Assembly: GCA_016278505.1 (NCBI GenBank)
Contig: JADQBQ010000007.1
Location: forward strand, 60,700 to 124,699
Direction: 5' to 3'
From: Clostridiales bacterium
GTDB lineage: Bacteria > Bacillota > Desulfotomaculia > Desulfotomaculales > VENG01
Length of the DNA: 64,000 nucleotides
Position numbers and translations under genes: made by a program. Positions 8,659 through 16,783 of the stretch are shown piece after piece. The notes under the pieces were generated by a model. That model was not told the origin of the DNA, did not search any database, and worked only from the letters and a program-made list of their open reading frames with translations. Position 1 is the stretch's first letter; the number at the start of each line of letters is the position of its first letter.

Positions 8659-8833
8659 TTTAATCACCCAAGTATCCTTACCTTCTCGACAGAGTTCAAA
8701 ATTCCTTCTACTTCCATGTATTATTTTGACAGCCAATACTAAATATCGACTCAGCGATCCGACCTTACCAACAAAATTTGAAATAAATTTAGTCTGCCCT
8801 TTACATCCGGGGAGGGATTTCTTAGATTACAAG

Positions 8834-8869
8834 AAAAGCGCGCTAAATCAGTTCCCTTAGCGCGCGCTT
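8834..8869 (-). terminator. hairpin terminator of the EFR1-type gene (repeat-like sequence)
   Basis: A long G+C stem (AAGCGCGC and its complement, extended by TAA/TTA) with a T-rich 3' flank on the minus strand, downstream of the EFR1-type gene. The core GGGAACTGATTTA with flanking GCGC arms recurs at 40235-40275 and in degraded form near 53.4 kb, so it may be a mobile terminator-like repeat and not just a local terminator. Confidence 0.65.
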
Positions 8870-8934
8870 CTCAGTACTTTTTTCCTTTGTCCTCATCACG
8901 TTGTTCATTTTTTGGTTTTTAACCAATTTATTAA

Positions 8935-9735
8935 TTATAAAAAGAATACCGGTTCCTTTCGTTCTTTAAAATTCTCACTTACCCTTATTGAAGCGTCTTT
9001 GACCAGTCCAGGTTTCATTGTTCTTGCATTTTGGGGACAGCACTTAATGCAAGCGCAACATAAGATACATTTTTCCTTATCAATCAGAGTACTATTTTCT
9101 AAATCGATAGCCCCAACAGGACACTCCTCTGCACAAACTCCGCAGTGCGAACACTTATCACTAACTGCTATAAAATCAACAATCCATGTCTTCGTCTCTC
9201 CTCTATAGGGATAGTTGCCCGGTATATTTATATCAGAAATGTGATCAATTAATGAAACAGATAATAGTTTTTCATTAATTTTACACCCAAATAATTCTGC
9301 GTGGTTTAAATCGCTTGCATCAGGACGATTTACGGCAATTGGCGTTTCGGAACTAGAAAAGGAGTGTTCCCCAATAAATGCTGCATAGGCGATCGGTATA
9401 CATCCACGTTTTTTCATAATATCTTTAAGCTCAAGTAGTGCATCGTCATAATCACGGTTACCATAAACGACAACACATACAGTAGGCGTATTATGAGCTT
9501 CAATCGTATTAAGCCATTCATTTACTAGAGCCGGCACTCTTCCGACATAAACCGGCACAGCAACAACAAGCAGTTCATCTTCTGATGTTTGCAATTGATA
9601 GTCTCTCGCTTCTGGTTTGGTAATATCTAACATTTCCACAGTGCTTTGATTAATTCCGTGCGCAATACCTTGAATAACCGCTTTTGTTGTCCCGGTAGGT
9701 GAAAAACAAACCAGTTTCAGTGATTTTAATTTCAT
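8935..9735 (-). CDS. EFR1-type protein: flavodoxin-like domain fused to two 4Fe-4S clusters
   Basis: The first ~170 residues have a flavodoxin-like fold with an FMN phosphate loop (CFSPTGTTK at about 9-17). The last ~80 carry two ferredoxin-type cluster motifs, CSHCGVCAEECP and CILCCACIKCCP. Such proteins pass electrons between ferredoxin-type carriers and unknown partners in anaerobes. An AAAGGAGG site 6 bases before the ATG at 9735 decides the start over the longer frame to 9789. It is transcribed divergently from a LysR regulator, whose binding site is probably the inverted repeat at 9815-9840, so expression is likely controlled by that regulator and its unknown co-inducer. Confidence 0.85.
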   Translation of the reverse strand: MKLKSLKLVCFSPTGTTKAVIQGIAHGINQSTVEMLDITKPEARDYQLQTSEDELLVVAVPVYVGRVPALVNEWLNTIEAHNTPTVCVVVYGNRDYDDALLELKDIMKKRGCIPIAYAAFIGEHSFSSSETPIAVNRPDASDLNHAELFGCKINEKLLSVSLIDHISDINIPGNYPYRGETKTWIVDFIAVSDKCSHCGVCAEECPVGAIDLENSTLIDKEKCILCCACIKCCPQNARTMKPGLVKDASIRVSENFKERKEPVFFL

Positions 9736-9814
9736 AGATATCCTCCTTTGAATCTGCATTTGTGGCGTCAACCCATCCTTTTTGAACAAGATTTCCGGCT
9801 GGCCCGTTCATTTT

Positions 9815-9840
9815 GATTAATACGTTGGGAAATATTAATC
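9815..9840. promoter_or_regulatory. putative LysR operator
   Basis: A perfect 8-bp inverted repeat, GATTAATA-N10-TATTAATC, sits between the divergent EFR1-type and LysR genes. It has the A+T-rich dyad form (T-N11-A class) bound by LysR-type proteins. Its position would let the regulator act on both promoters. Confidence 0.5.
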
Positions 9841-9924
9841 TTAAAAAAAAGGAGTCAATATGATTACCGTAAAAAAGAGCCGATAATCGCTTTTCTGAAT
9901 ACCAGCTTGTGAGGGTAGGATAAA

Positions 9925-10725
9925 ATGGAGTTAAGACAATTAAAAGCATTTGTCACTGTTGCTAAGGTGCACAGTTTTACACGGGTAGCTGAACTGCTGG
10001 ATTATGCCCAATCAAGCATAACCGCACAAATTAGTTCACTGGAAGATGATTTAAATACAAAACTCTTTGAAAGATTCGGTAGACAAGTAACATTGACAAG
10101 CGCCGGAAAGCAATTATTAGTTTATGCAGAAAAAATGTTGATGTTATCCTCAGACGCTAAAGATTTAATATCCAGAAAAACTCCAACGGGAACTTTGCAT
10201 ATTGGCGTAACCGAAACTCTTAGCACATATCGCCTGCCTCCGTTGCTTCAGGAGTACCATAAGCTTTATTCGAATGTGGAATTTATTATCATCACTGGTA
10301 GTCCAGATGATCATATTCACTGGCTTAAAGCTAACGAAATAGATGTTGCCTTTTTAATAGCCCCAAGAATCAACTCTGATTTGATACCTGAAACTCTATT
10401 TCATGAGCCAATGGGTTTGTTTTCAGGTGCTGGGCATCCCCTAATAAAAAAAGTACCTATTGCGCCCCATAACATTCATGGAGAGACCCTAGTTTTATGT
10501 GCTAAAAGCTGTCCTTATCGAGAAGCATTGGAAGACATTTTGTATGGTGAGGATTTGCATGCAGGTTCGATAATTCAAGTTGGAAACGCAGAAGCATTGA
10601 AAAAATATGTGGTCAACGGCTTTGGCATAACCTTACTACCGAGCATAACCGTAGAAGAAGAACTAGCATTCAAAAACCATGCTTTGACATCGTCTAAAGC
10701 ATGTTTTTTATTTAAACTAATATAA
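9925..10725 (+). CDS. LysR-family transcriptional regulator, short C-terminus
   Basis: The winged helix-turn-helix (MELRQLKAFVTVAKVHSFTRVAELLDYAQSS..., split here as residues 1-60) is complete and is followed by a periplasmic-binding-protein-like effector domain from about residue 88. It probably controls the divergent EFR1-type gene. At 266 residues it is about 25-30 shorter than usual, and the end diverges from the family right after GFGITLLPSITVEEELA. A strong hairpin plus T-run (10678-10712) lies inside the last codons, so the tail may have been lost and replaced by a terminator. The DNA-binding part should be functional. Confidence 0.85.
   Translation: MELRQLKAFVTVAKVHSFTRVAELLDYAQSSITAQISSLEDDLNTKLFERFGRQVTLTSAGKQLLVYAEKMLMLSSDAKDLISRKTPTGTLHIGVTETLSTYRLPPLLQEYHKLYSNVEFIIITGSPDDHIHWLKANEIDVAFLIAPRINSDLIPETLFHEPMGLFSGAGHPLIKKVPIAPHNIHGETLVLCAKSCPYREALEDILYGEDLHAGSIIQVGNAEALKKYVVNGFGITLLPSITVEEELAFKNHALTSSKACFLFKLI
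10678..10712 (+). terminator. Rho-independent terminator overlapping the LysR 3' end
   Basis: CATGCTTT pairs perfectly with AAAGCATG across a 10-base loop, followed by TTTTTTATTT. The whole signal lies within the coding frame of the LysR gene, ending about 13 bases before its stop. Confidence 0.75.
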
Positions 10726-10750
10726 ATCTGCTAAGTTGATTTTTTTTAGC

Positions 10751-11383
10751 TCATCTATTTATTGAATTCATTAACTGGAAGAAGTATTCAGGTTTGTGAG
10801 TCTTATTTAGGTTATACCATGAATGTAATGTATCTGGTGCAAATACATCTAATTTTTTCAGTACTTCCATCGCAAATTCCAGAGGAGCTACTCCTGATGC
10901 AGTAACCAAATTCTCACCAGATACCGCAGGTCCCATCTCATAAAATTTTTCTCCTTTATAATTAGGACAAACCATTTTAATATACTCTAAGTTATTGCTT
11001 GTATGCTTTCTAGAATCTAGGTATCCCATATTCGCAAGGGCCTCAGTTGCACCACAAATTGCAGCAACAATAGTGCCGAGCTTTAAGGCTTCGCCAATTT
11101 TTTTCATGATTGGTTGATGAATAACTTCTCCCCAAGTATTCCCTCCAGGCAAAACTAAAAGATCTTTACTCTCAAGAGTACACTCATCAAAGGAAATATC
11201 TGGTTTTATGCTCAGTCCCCCCATCGTAGTAATAATTTCTTTATTAGCTCCTACTGTAACTACCTTTAAAGGTGCTATATCTTTTTTGAAATATCTTCCT
11301 GTGTTTAGTTCGGCAATTAAATATCCATATTCCCAGTCTGACATTGTGTTAAATACATATAGATAAACTTTTTTTGTTTGCAT
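10751..11383 (-). CDS. DJ-1/PfpI family protein
   Basis: A class I glutamine-amidotransferase-like (DJ-1/PfpI) protein of 210 residues. The nucleophile elbow AAICGATEALA carries the reactive Cys at about residue 110, preceded by the oxyanion-type LPGGNTWGE motif. Members include glyoxalase/deglycase-like and stress proteins, and the precise activity cannot be assigned. GGGAGTG precedes the ATG by 7 bases. The gene follows a WYL-domain regulator in the same direction, separated by a 14-bp inverted repeat, so the two may form a regulator-target pair. Confidence 0.85.
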   Translation of the reverse strand: MQTKKVYLYVFNTMSDWEYGYLIAELNTGRYFKKDIAPLKVVTVGANKEIITTMGGLSIKPDISFDECTLESKDLLVLPGGNTWGEVIHQPIMKKIGEALKLGTIVAAICGATEALANMGYLDSRKHTSNNLEYIKMVCPNYKGEKFYEMGPAVSGENLVTASGVAPLEFAMEVLKKLDVFAPDTLHSWYNLNKTHKPEYFFQLMNSINR

Positions 11384-11425
11384 CCAATAACACTCCCAAT
11401 CACAATTGATATAGCCAATTATAAT

Positions 11426-11460
11426 ATAACTTCCCTGACAGCTAACGTCAGGGAAGTTAT
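11426..11460. repeat. perfect 14-bp inverted repeat between the WYL and DJ-1 genes
   Basis: ATAACTTCCCTGAC (11426-11439) is exactly complementary to 11447-11460 with a 7-base loop. The right arm ends on the first base of the WYL stop codon. The tail on the minus strand is A+T-rich but lacks a clean T-run, so it may be a weak terminator, an attenuator or an operator for the DJ-1 gene 43 bases away. Confidence 0.7.
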
Positions 11461-12422
11461 CATACTTGATGAAATTCTATTAATTCCGACAGAACTTCAA
11501 TAAGTCTTTTCTTTAGACTTAATGGCTCAATAAATTGAATAGATTTACCGTACGGTAAAAGCAAATAAGGTACATATGTATGTATCATATCCTTTTCAAA
11601 AAGAAATACTGCTTGGTTTGAAGTCCGTTCTTGTAAATAATGTCCTAAAAACCAATGTTGGCAAATATCTCCCAACGTCCTTGTATTCCCATTAATAACT
11701 AAAGAAGTAATCCCTTCCTTATCTTCTATAGTAGGAAGGAGGTTTTTCATAAAAAAATCACGTGCTGAAAAATTTTCTGGCCGGTTAAACTTATTTTCGG
11801 TTAGCATTAGACTTTCAATTCGATCTACTCTAAAACTACGGATATCATTCCTAAGATGACAAAATCCAATCACATACCACTTATTATTCCAATAGATAAT
11901 TCTGTACGGATCGACCAATCTATAATTTAATTGCTTTTCGCCACTTTTATGGTAAAGAATTTTTACTGAGTACCCGTCAGCTACGGCCTGCTCCAAATCC
12001 TTCAAAAAAGGTTCCATAGAGAGTGAACTTAATCGACTTATTACTTCAAGACTAGTTAAATGTTGGTTTATCTTTGTTTCCTGCTCTTGATTTGAGTATT
12101 TACTTAGTTTTGAAATGGCCCTATTTAGTGCTTCACCTCCATAATATCCGGCTTCTTCTGCAAAAACAGCAGCGTGAAATAGTGAAGTTTGCTCCTCAAA
12201 ATCAAAAAAAAGAGGAGCCTCAATAAAATTGTTCAATAAAGTGTATCCACCGTTATGTCCTGGTTCTGAAATTATAGGTACGCCACTTGTTGAAATTGTA
12301 TCAATATAACGATACACAGTCCTTATATTCATCTCTAACTTTTCTGAAATTTGTTTTGCAGTAATTTTTTCACCTGAACGAAGCATCCATAGAATTGCTA
12401 ACATATTGTCAATTTTAGGCAT
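11460..12422 (-). CDS. YafY-type HTH/WYL-domain transcriptional regulator
   Basis: An N-terminal HTH_11 winged helix (about residues 5-60, with KITAKQISEKLEMNIRTVYRYID as the recognition region, given here in part) is followed by a WYL domain (about 135-215; the LVDPYRIIYWNNKWYVIGFC patch is typical) and a C-terminal WCX extension. WYL domains bind ligands or nucleic acid, and these proteins act as DNA-binding regulators. GAGGTGG precedes the ATG by 7 bases. Thirteen bases upstream ends a truncated serine-recombinase reading frame that has its own ribosome site, so the two may be co-transcribed from the promoter at 12604-12632. Confidence 0.88.
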   Translation of the reverse strand: MPKIDNMLAILWMLRSGEKITAKQISEKLEMNIRTVYRYIDTISTSGVPIISEPGHNGGYTLLNNFIEAPLFFDFEEQTSLFHAAVFAEEAGYYGGEALNRAISKLSKYSNQEQETKINQHLTSLEVISRLSSLSMEPFLKDLEQAVADGYSVKILYHKSGEKQLNYRLVDPYRIIYWNNKWYVIGFCHLRNDIRSFRVDRIESLMLTENKFNRPENFSARDFFMKNLLPTIEDKEGITSLVINGNTRTLGDICQHWFLGHYLQERTSNQAVFLFEKDMIHTYVPYLLLPYGKSIQFIEPLSLKKRLIEVLSELIEFHQV

Positions 12423-12434
12423 ATAATTCCACCT

Positions 12435-12554
12435 CTATGCTCCGGATACTTTTTCTTCAAAAATAATATCCATTCCGATTTCGTTCAGTTGCTGAAATTG
12501 CCTTGAAGGATTTTGGCTAGTTGAACTGACACGTATAAAACCGATTTTTCGCAA
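12435..12554 (-). pseudogene. serine recombinase (resolvase) N-terminal remnant
   Basis: A 39-codon frame beginning TTG after GAGGTGAT encodes the start of a resolvase-type recombinase: KIGFIRVSSTSQNPSRQ contains the catalytic serine within the family pattern IGYxRVSTxxQNxxRQ, and the frame continues to the KVSG motif. It stops there with TAG. Complete resolvases have about 180-200 residues, so roughly four-fifths, including the DNA-binding domain, is missing. It is too short for the ORF size limits of usual gene callers. It marks former mobile DNA at the edge of the decayed 12.4-16.9 kb zone. Confidence 0.8.
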
Positions 12555-12603
12555 AATATCACCTCATTTTTGAGACAAGTCTTATGAGACGCTATTAACT
12601 ATG

Positions 12604-12632
12604 ATTTTATCAGTCTCCTACACTTGTATCAA
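12604..12632 (-). promoter_or_regulatory. putative sigma-A promoter for the resolvase remnant and WYL gene
   Basis: Minus strand: TTGATA (-35), 17-base spacer, TAAAAT (-10) with a TG one base upstream (extended -10). The predicted start is about 45 bases ahead of the remnant's ribosome site. Confidence 0.55.
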
Positions 12633-13666
12633 TAGAGTATGACACCCGACTGGTAGCGGGTAGTGACCCACTGGGCATGGGGCACAATAATTCCGGACGC
12701 GGTGTGGGCGGCGGTACCGTACACTTTACCGGAGTTTTTTACCGGTTTCACGAATCTGATTTTAGGATTAAAACCATGGATGGTGTGGCGGACGACTGGC
12801 CCATCACCTATAAAGACTTGGAGTATTATTACGAGAAGATTGAAAAGGACATTGCTGTATCCGGACCCATACATTTCCCCTGGGGTCCTTTCCAGGGACC
12901 TTACCCTTATCCGCAACGAGAGCCTATCAGCGCCAATGCCCAGGTTTTCCGGGAAGGCTGTGAAAGGTTGGGCATAATAAGTACGGTTGCTCCACTGGCC
13001 ATATTGTCCGCCCCCTTTGACGGGCGCCCTCCGTGTATTAACAGGGGTTTCTGCAACCAGGGGTGCAAGCCCAACGCCAAGTTTAGCACCCTTATTCACC
13101 ATATACCCAAGGCCATCGGCTACGGGGCTGAAGTCCTCAGTGACTGTATGGTAACCCATGTGAAGGTTGATAAAAAGGGCCGGGTGGAGGGAGTTACTTT
13201 TGTTCAAGATGGCAAAGAGTACTTTCAGAAGGCCAAAATAACAATCATATCTGCTTTTTGTATTGAAACCCCTCGCCTTTTGTTAAATTCAGCCTGTCCT
13301 CAATTTCCTGACGGGCTTGCCAACAGCAGCTGCATGGTGGGGAAGGAATTAATGACCCACAGCGGGCATGATATCTTTGCCAAATTTCACGATGAGGTTC
13401 GCCTTTACAAAGGTACACCTGTGCTGGCGGTATCCCAGGAGTTTTACGAAACAGATGCATCCAGAGACTTTGTCCGGGGTTATACCTTTAATGCACACGG
13501 GGCAAGGCCGTTGGGTTTGGCCAAAAACCTGGTATCCAAGGGCGGTATCTGGAGGCAAAAACTGTATGACATCATGCGCGATTATAATTTTTTCTCCCAA
13601 ATCACCATGGTCGGTGAAGTGCTGCCCGACAAAAATAACTCCATTGACATTATGGATTGGTGTTAA
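12605..13666 (+). pseudogene. GMC oxidoreductase fragment, truncated at both ends
   Basis: A long open frame encodes the middle of a GMC-family flavoprotein (gluconate dehydrogenase / fructose-dehydrogenase-like large subunit). The GMGHNNSGRGVGG...TVHF block, the DDWPITYKDLEYYY patch and the GFCNQGCKPNAK cysteine motif are all family-typical. The N-terminal GxGxxG FAD motif is missing: the frame starts abruptly after a stop at 12602-12604, without a ribosome site. The C-terminal GMC domain with its catalytic His is missing too, ending in DIMDWC right before the hairpin at 13664. Base composition is visibly richer in G+C than the flanks. It cannot give an active enzyme. An ATG at 12677 lies inside the conserved block and is not a true start. 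Confidence 0.85.
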
Positions 13667-13701
13667 AAAGATAGAAACCCTTAAAAGCGGGTTCCTATCT
13701 T
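13664..13701 (-). terminator. terminator for the two small sporulation genes
   Basis: AAGATAG/CTATCTT and AACCC/GGGTT form a 12-bp stem with one A-C mismatch, followed by five T on the minus strand. It lies 29 bases beyond the 32-residue gene and touches the end of the GMC fragment. Confidence 0.75.
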
Positions 13702-13729
13702 AAAGCATCTCTTCATTCTTGCTAACTAA

Positions 13730-13828
13730 TTAAGCTCCGTATCCGAAAAAGCCGGTTCCGAATACCAGGAGAATCAGTATTAAGAATAGAATGGTAGCGC
13801 CACCGCCACCGAAACCACCATAACCCAT
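13730..13828 (-). CDS. YjcZ-family small sporulation protein
   Basis: A 32-residue peptide: Gly-rich head (MGYGGFGGGG), one hydrophobic helix of about 14 residues (LFLILILLVFG), then FGYGA. This is the form of the YjcZ/YrrI-type small sporulation proteins, found in spore membranes or coats with unknown function. AAGGAGG lies 7 bases before the ATG. It is downstream of a second peptide of the same form 32 bases away, so the two are probably one transcript ending at 13664. Confidence 0.82.
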   Translation of the reverse strand: MGYGGFGGGGATILFLILILLVFGTGFFGYGA

Positions 13829-13860
13829 GGAAAAACCTCCTTAAATTTTTATAAGATTAA

Positions 13861-13962
13861 TTACTTTGCCCCGTAACCGCCGATGTACGGGAAGCTAAAT
13901 ACTAATAGAATCAGCACCAGGAAGAGAATGAAGCTACCATCAAAATAAGTTCCGTCAGCCAT
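13861..13962 (-). CDS. second YjcZ-like small sporulation protein
   Basis: A 33-residue peptide (MADGTYFDGSF head, helix ILFLVLILLVFSF, tail PYIGGYGAK) with a strong AGGAGGT site 6 bases before the ATG. It shares the LFL-LILLVF helix and the GYGA end with its neighbour and looks like a divergent tandem duplicate. Confidence 0.75.
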   Translation of the reverse strand: MADGTYFDGSFILFLVLILLVFSFPYIGGYGAK

Positions 13963-14095
13963 CAAAATACCTCCTCTTATTCAAAATCTATCGCACTTAA
14001 TACAAAATATTCGGTAATGAGTCAAAATGTTACACATCCACTGAATAATTGTAACAAAATATATAAATGACCTAATTATGGTAATTGAGTGATTG

Positions 14096-14146
14096 AGCAC
14101 AATCAACGCCCCGAATTTCAAGGGGGGCCGCTTGTGCTTATTTTTC
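14096..14146 (+). terminator. orphan hairpin with T-rich tail
   Basis: AGCACAA/TTGTGCT (14096-14102 with 14132-14138) encloses a GCCCC/GGGGC helix, followed by TATTTTT on the plus strand. No plus-strand gene ends just before it, so it is either left from lost DNA or has another role. The rest of 13963-14152 holds nothing I can name. Confidence 0.4.
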
Positions 14147-14152
14147 TTTGAA

Positions 14153-14650
14153 CTAAGAGGCCGTCCTTTCTGAGTCTGAATTTTTTAAGCTACAGTAAAA
14201 TCTCCCCCGAGTATCCAACATCGCTGCTAGAACGTTCTGGGGGGAACTTATTTTCAAGCTACGCAGGTGGTCATAAAGCCATTTTTCAGATAGGTTATTG
14301 CGTTCCAAATTATCTTTAAGTATATTTCCGTCTTCGGTTAACATTGTGGGATACCCCTCATATTGTGTAGGCAATCCCAAATCTTCGGAAATAATCGGTC
14401 TGTTCTGGGATTTTGGATTAACGCTTATTTTACCACCTGGCTCCAGAACAGCAAACTCTATCTGTCCCAGAAAGAAATATCCTTTCTGACGGATTTATGA
14501 CATCAGACCATCAAGATTGATCCTGGTTTTTCTCATTGAATATTCCAGTAGTTTACCGTTTTGCACCAGAATTATAGGTTCTTCCTCCACTACTCTTCTA
14601 ACAGCACCCCCTACCTTGCTTGTTGATATTCTTCCGTATCCATATTTCAT
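14153..14650 (-). pseudogene. DUF421 (YetF-like) C-terminal remnant with an in-frame stop
   Basis: Two DUF421-type repeats are legible in one frame: the first around EEEPIILVQNGKLLEYSMRK, the second around MLTEDGNILKDNLERNNLSE and ending AAMLDTRGRFYCSLKN. YetF proteins have three membrane helices followed by such a cytoplasmic domain. Here the membrane part is absent upstream of 14650. A TAA stop at 14495-14497 splits the domain after DGLMS, where the family has Gln, so a single C-to-T change would explain it. Downstream of the stop the frame is intact for 114 codons. This looks like fairly recent decay. Confidence 0.8.
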
Positions 14651-14966
14651 CCATCCTTTCGAGGTTTAGTGTTTCTACGTTGGAACAGCCATTAAGGCTG
14701 CTGTATTCAGCGCAGACCCGGAACAAGACATAGTATCCCCCAAGGGGTTCGATGTAATAAGATAAGGGTGGATGAACATGATAACCGGAAGTTAGTAGGG
14801 ATCCTCTCAGTTCCAATAATATGCATATAGCAGGAAAAATCCAGCCGGTTATTGACCCTAGCAATGTCAATCAAGCAACTGTTTAAAAAAACCTTCCCGG
14901 TTATTTAAAAAGGCCTTTGTTAACTGGTAATGTTCTTTATGTACGGTTTCTTTTCCAATATGCTAG
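14651..14966. other. 316 bases without a recognisable gene
   Basis: Part of an open frame on the minus strand (14598-14870) covers this region, but its product has no family features and it overlaps the DUF421 remnant in another frame. It probably contains eroded sequence upstream of that remnant. No promoter or RNA feature was identified. Confidence 0.4.
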
Positions 14967-14996
14967 AAAAAAACCTACCCTAGGGTAGGTTTTTTA
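14967..14996 (-). terminator. bidirectional terminator after the stalk-domain gene
   Basis: AACCTACCC and GGGTAGGTT form a 9-bp stem with A-run and T-run on either side (seven A, six T), so it can act on both strands. It lies 32 bases past the stop at 15028. Confidence 0.9.
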
Positions 14997-15027
14997 TGGG
15001 TCTAATTAACATGCTTTTACTAAAAAA

Positions 15028-16653
15028 TTACCTATTTATTGTTAAAACATTACCTTCAAACCTTATTTGACTGTCTAATTCAGTGGCTATAAAGCTTAGC
15101 GGAAGCATGGCGCTGCCTGCTTCCAGACCGGGGGCTGTATTTAAATCCTTTTCTATATCGTTAACCGTAAAGCTGTTTTGATCCATGAAAAGAGAAATTG
15201 TTTTTTTACCAGTGAATACCTGTAGTTCGTTTGGTTCAACCCACTCAACTTGGTAACCCAGCTGTTCAAGAGCCGCCCTTGCAGGCACCATAATTTCACC
15301 ATGATCCCCGGCAGTTGGTTTTGCTTCTAGAGCAACCCCATTGACCACCAGGCTGAGGTCCCTTCCCTGGGGTGCTTCGACTGCAACCGGTGTTTCCGGA
15401 GTGGGCATAAATTCTTTAAGATCCAGGCTATTCTCGGTGGTAAGCTCCGGAACTTTTAAGACCAGGCCGGTATCTATTTCAGTCACTGAATCCCCTGTTA
15501 AAGCAAGATCCAAAATCAATTCCCCGGATTTATTATCCTTAGCGGTCACATCGATAGCCATATCGGATAGTCCTACGGTATCGGTGTAACTGGAATTGGC
15601 ACCATAGGTTAAATCAACTGCAAGGCCGTTAGGATTATTAAACTGGCATCCAAGGCGATAAGAACTCTCTAGATTATCTTGCTTACCCTCAATGTCCATA
15701 GCGAAATTTAAGGAACCGTTGACATAAGGATTCGGGGCGATAGAAGATTGCGGGATTTTAAAGTCCATATCCACATTAAAGCTCTTGGGACCACCGGGCT
15801 TAAGGGCATACTCAAATGTAAAATCGTTTAATTCAATAAAACTGGTTATCGCCTGAACTTGTTCTCTGGTAGGGACGGTCATGTTCTCCATACCGGAAAC
15901 AAGTTCCTGTTTCACTTCTTCCGGATCCATTCCCATTTCTTCGAAATTATACTTGTTTAAACTGATAACTATATCTGCTGCCCTTTCACTTTCGTTGGTC
16001 ATCTTAGTCAATAAATTAATTATTGTTTCCTCTAGACCCGCCTTGTCCAACTTAATGGTGACCTTAGACGTAGACAAGCTGAAATACTCGTCGGGTATAG
16101 CTTCAACCATAAACAACAACAATTCTGTATACTCTTCAGGCAATTGCTGGTTTTGGTAGCTGGCCATCTGCTCCCAGATGGTCCTTAACTGGGGATTATC
16201 TAAATACAAATATTCGGGGAGATCTGATGGAGAGACATTAATCTCTTCAAAAACATCGAATCCAAAGTCCTGCAGCAAGTAAAAGAAGTCTTTGGTCAGT
16301 ATCACCTGATCGTCCTGTAAATAAATATCACCGTCACGTACAATATCTTTAATGTCTGTGTCATAACTCAGTTTCATGGCATTTTTGGATTCATCATACT
16401 CTACGTAAAACCCGAGTTTGGCACCTGATAAATCACCTAGTTCCTCTTTAAGACTTCCGTCGAATTTTGTTATTTCGAAGTTGCCATCACCCTTGGATTT
16501 CTCGTAGAAACCTTCGTTTATCCCCAAATCGATATTTTTAGCTGCTGCCAACACTAAATCCTTAGCGGTGGGTTGTGCAGCCGCGATAGGGAAAACCGCA
16601 GTTAAGCAGAACACCAGGGTCAATAATGTTGTAATAAATTTCCGCTTCTTCAT
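15028..16653 (-). CDS. secreted protein with C-terminal copper-amine-oxidase-N (stalk) domain
   Basis: A 541-residue exported protein. The signal peptide is clear (MKKR, hydrophobic core, AAA-QP cleavage region at about 27). The large middle part (about 30-430) is beta-rich and repetitive in character, similar to surface lipoprotein-like folds of clostridia, with no named domain I can assign. The last ~110 residues match the copper amine oxidase N-terminal-like domain (VVNGVALEAKP...IMVPARAALEQLGYQVEW and LPLSFIATEL), which in Firmicutes is an extracellular wall-associated module and not an enzyme. TAGGAGG precedes the ATG. It is a single-gene unit with its own terminator. Confidence 0.8.
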   Translation of the reverse strand: MKKRKFITTLLTLVFCLTAVFPIAAAQPTAKDLVLAAAKNIDLGINEGFYEKSKGDGNFEITKFDGSLKEELGDLSGAKLGFYVEYDESKNAMKLSYDTDIKDIVRDGDIYLQDDQVILTKDFFYLLQDFGFDVFEEINVSPSDLPEYLYLDNPQLRTIWEQMASYQNQQLPEEYTELLLFMVEAIPDEYFSLSTSKVTIKLDKAGLEETIINLLTKMTNESERAADIVISLNKYNFEEMGMDPEEVKQELVSGMENMTVPTREQVQAITSFIELNDFTFEYALKPGGPKSFNVDMDFKIPQSSIAPNPYVNGSLNFAMDIEGKQDNLESSYRLGCQFNNPNGLAVDLTYGANSSYTDTVGLSDMAIDVTAKDNKSGELILDLALTGDSVTEIDTGLVLKVPELTTENSLDLKEFMPTPETPVAVEAPQGRDLSLVVNGVALEAKPTAGDHGEIMVPARAALEQLGYQVEWVEPNELQVFTGKKTISLFMDQNSFTVNDIEKDLNTAPGLEAGSAMLPLSFIATELDSQIRFEGNVLTINR

Positions 16654-16783
16654 AGCGCCCTCCTAAAAAGTTTGATCCCTATTCTCCCGGATAAATACCA
16701 GATTTCCCTCGCCCAAAAGAATTATAGGGGATATTGATTATTTCTCTGTATTGCGTCTTTTCCCTTCCGGCAGTTTCTAGCAA

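Noticed and set aside
12629..13207. 192-codon minus-strand frame opposite the GMC fragment
   Set aside because: The plus-strand frame has clear GMC motifs. The antisense frame is a shadow.
14598..14870. 90-codon minus-strand frame
   Set aside because: It overlaps the DUF421 remnant in another frame, lacks a ribosome site and its product has no family features.
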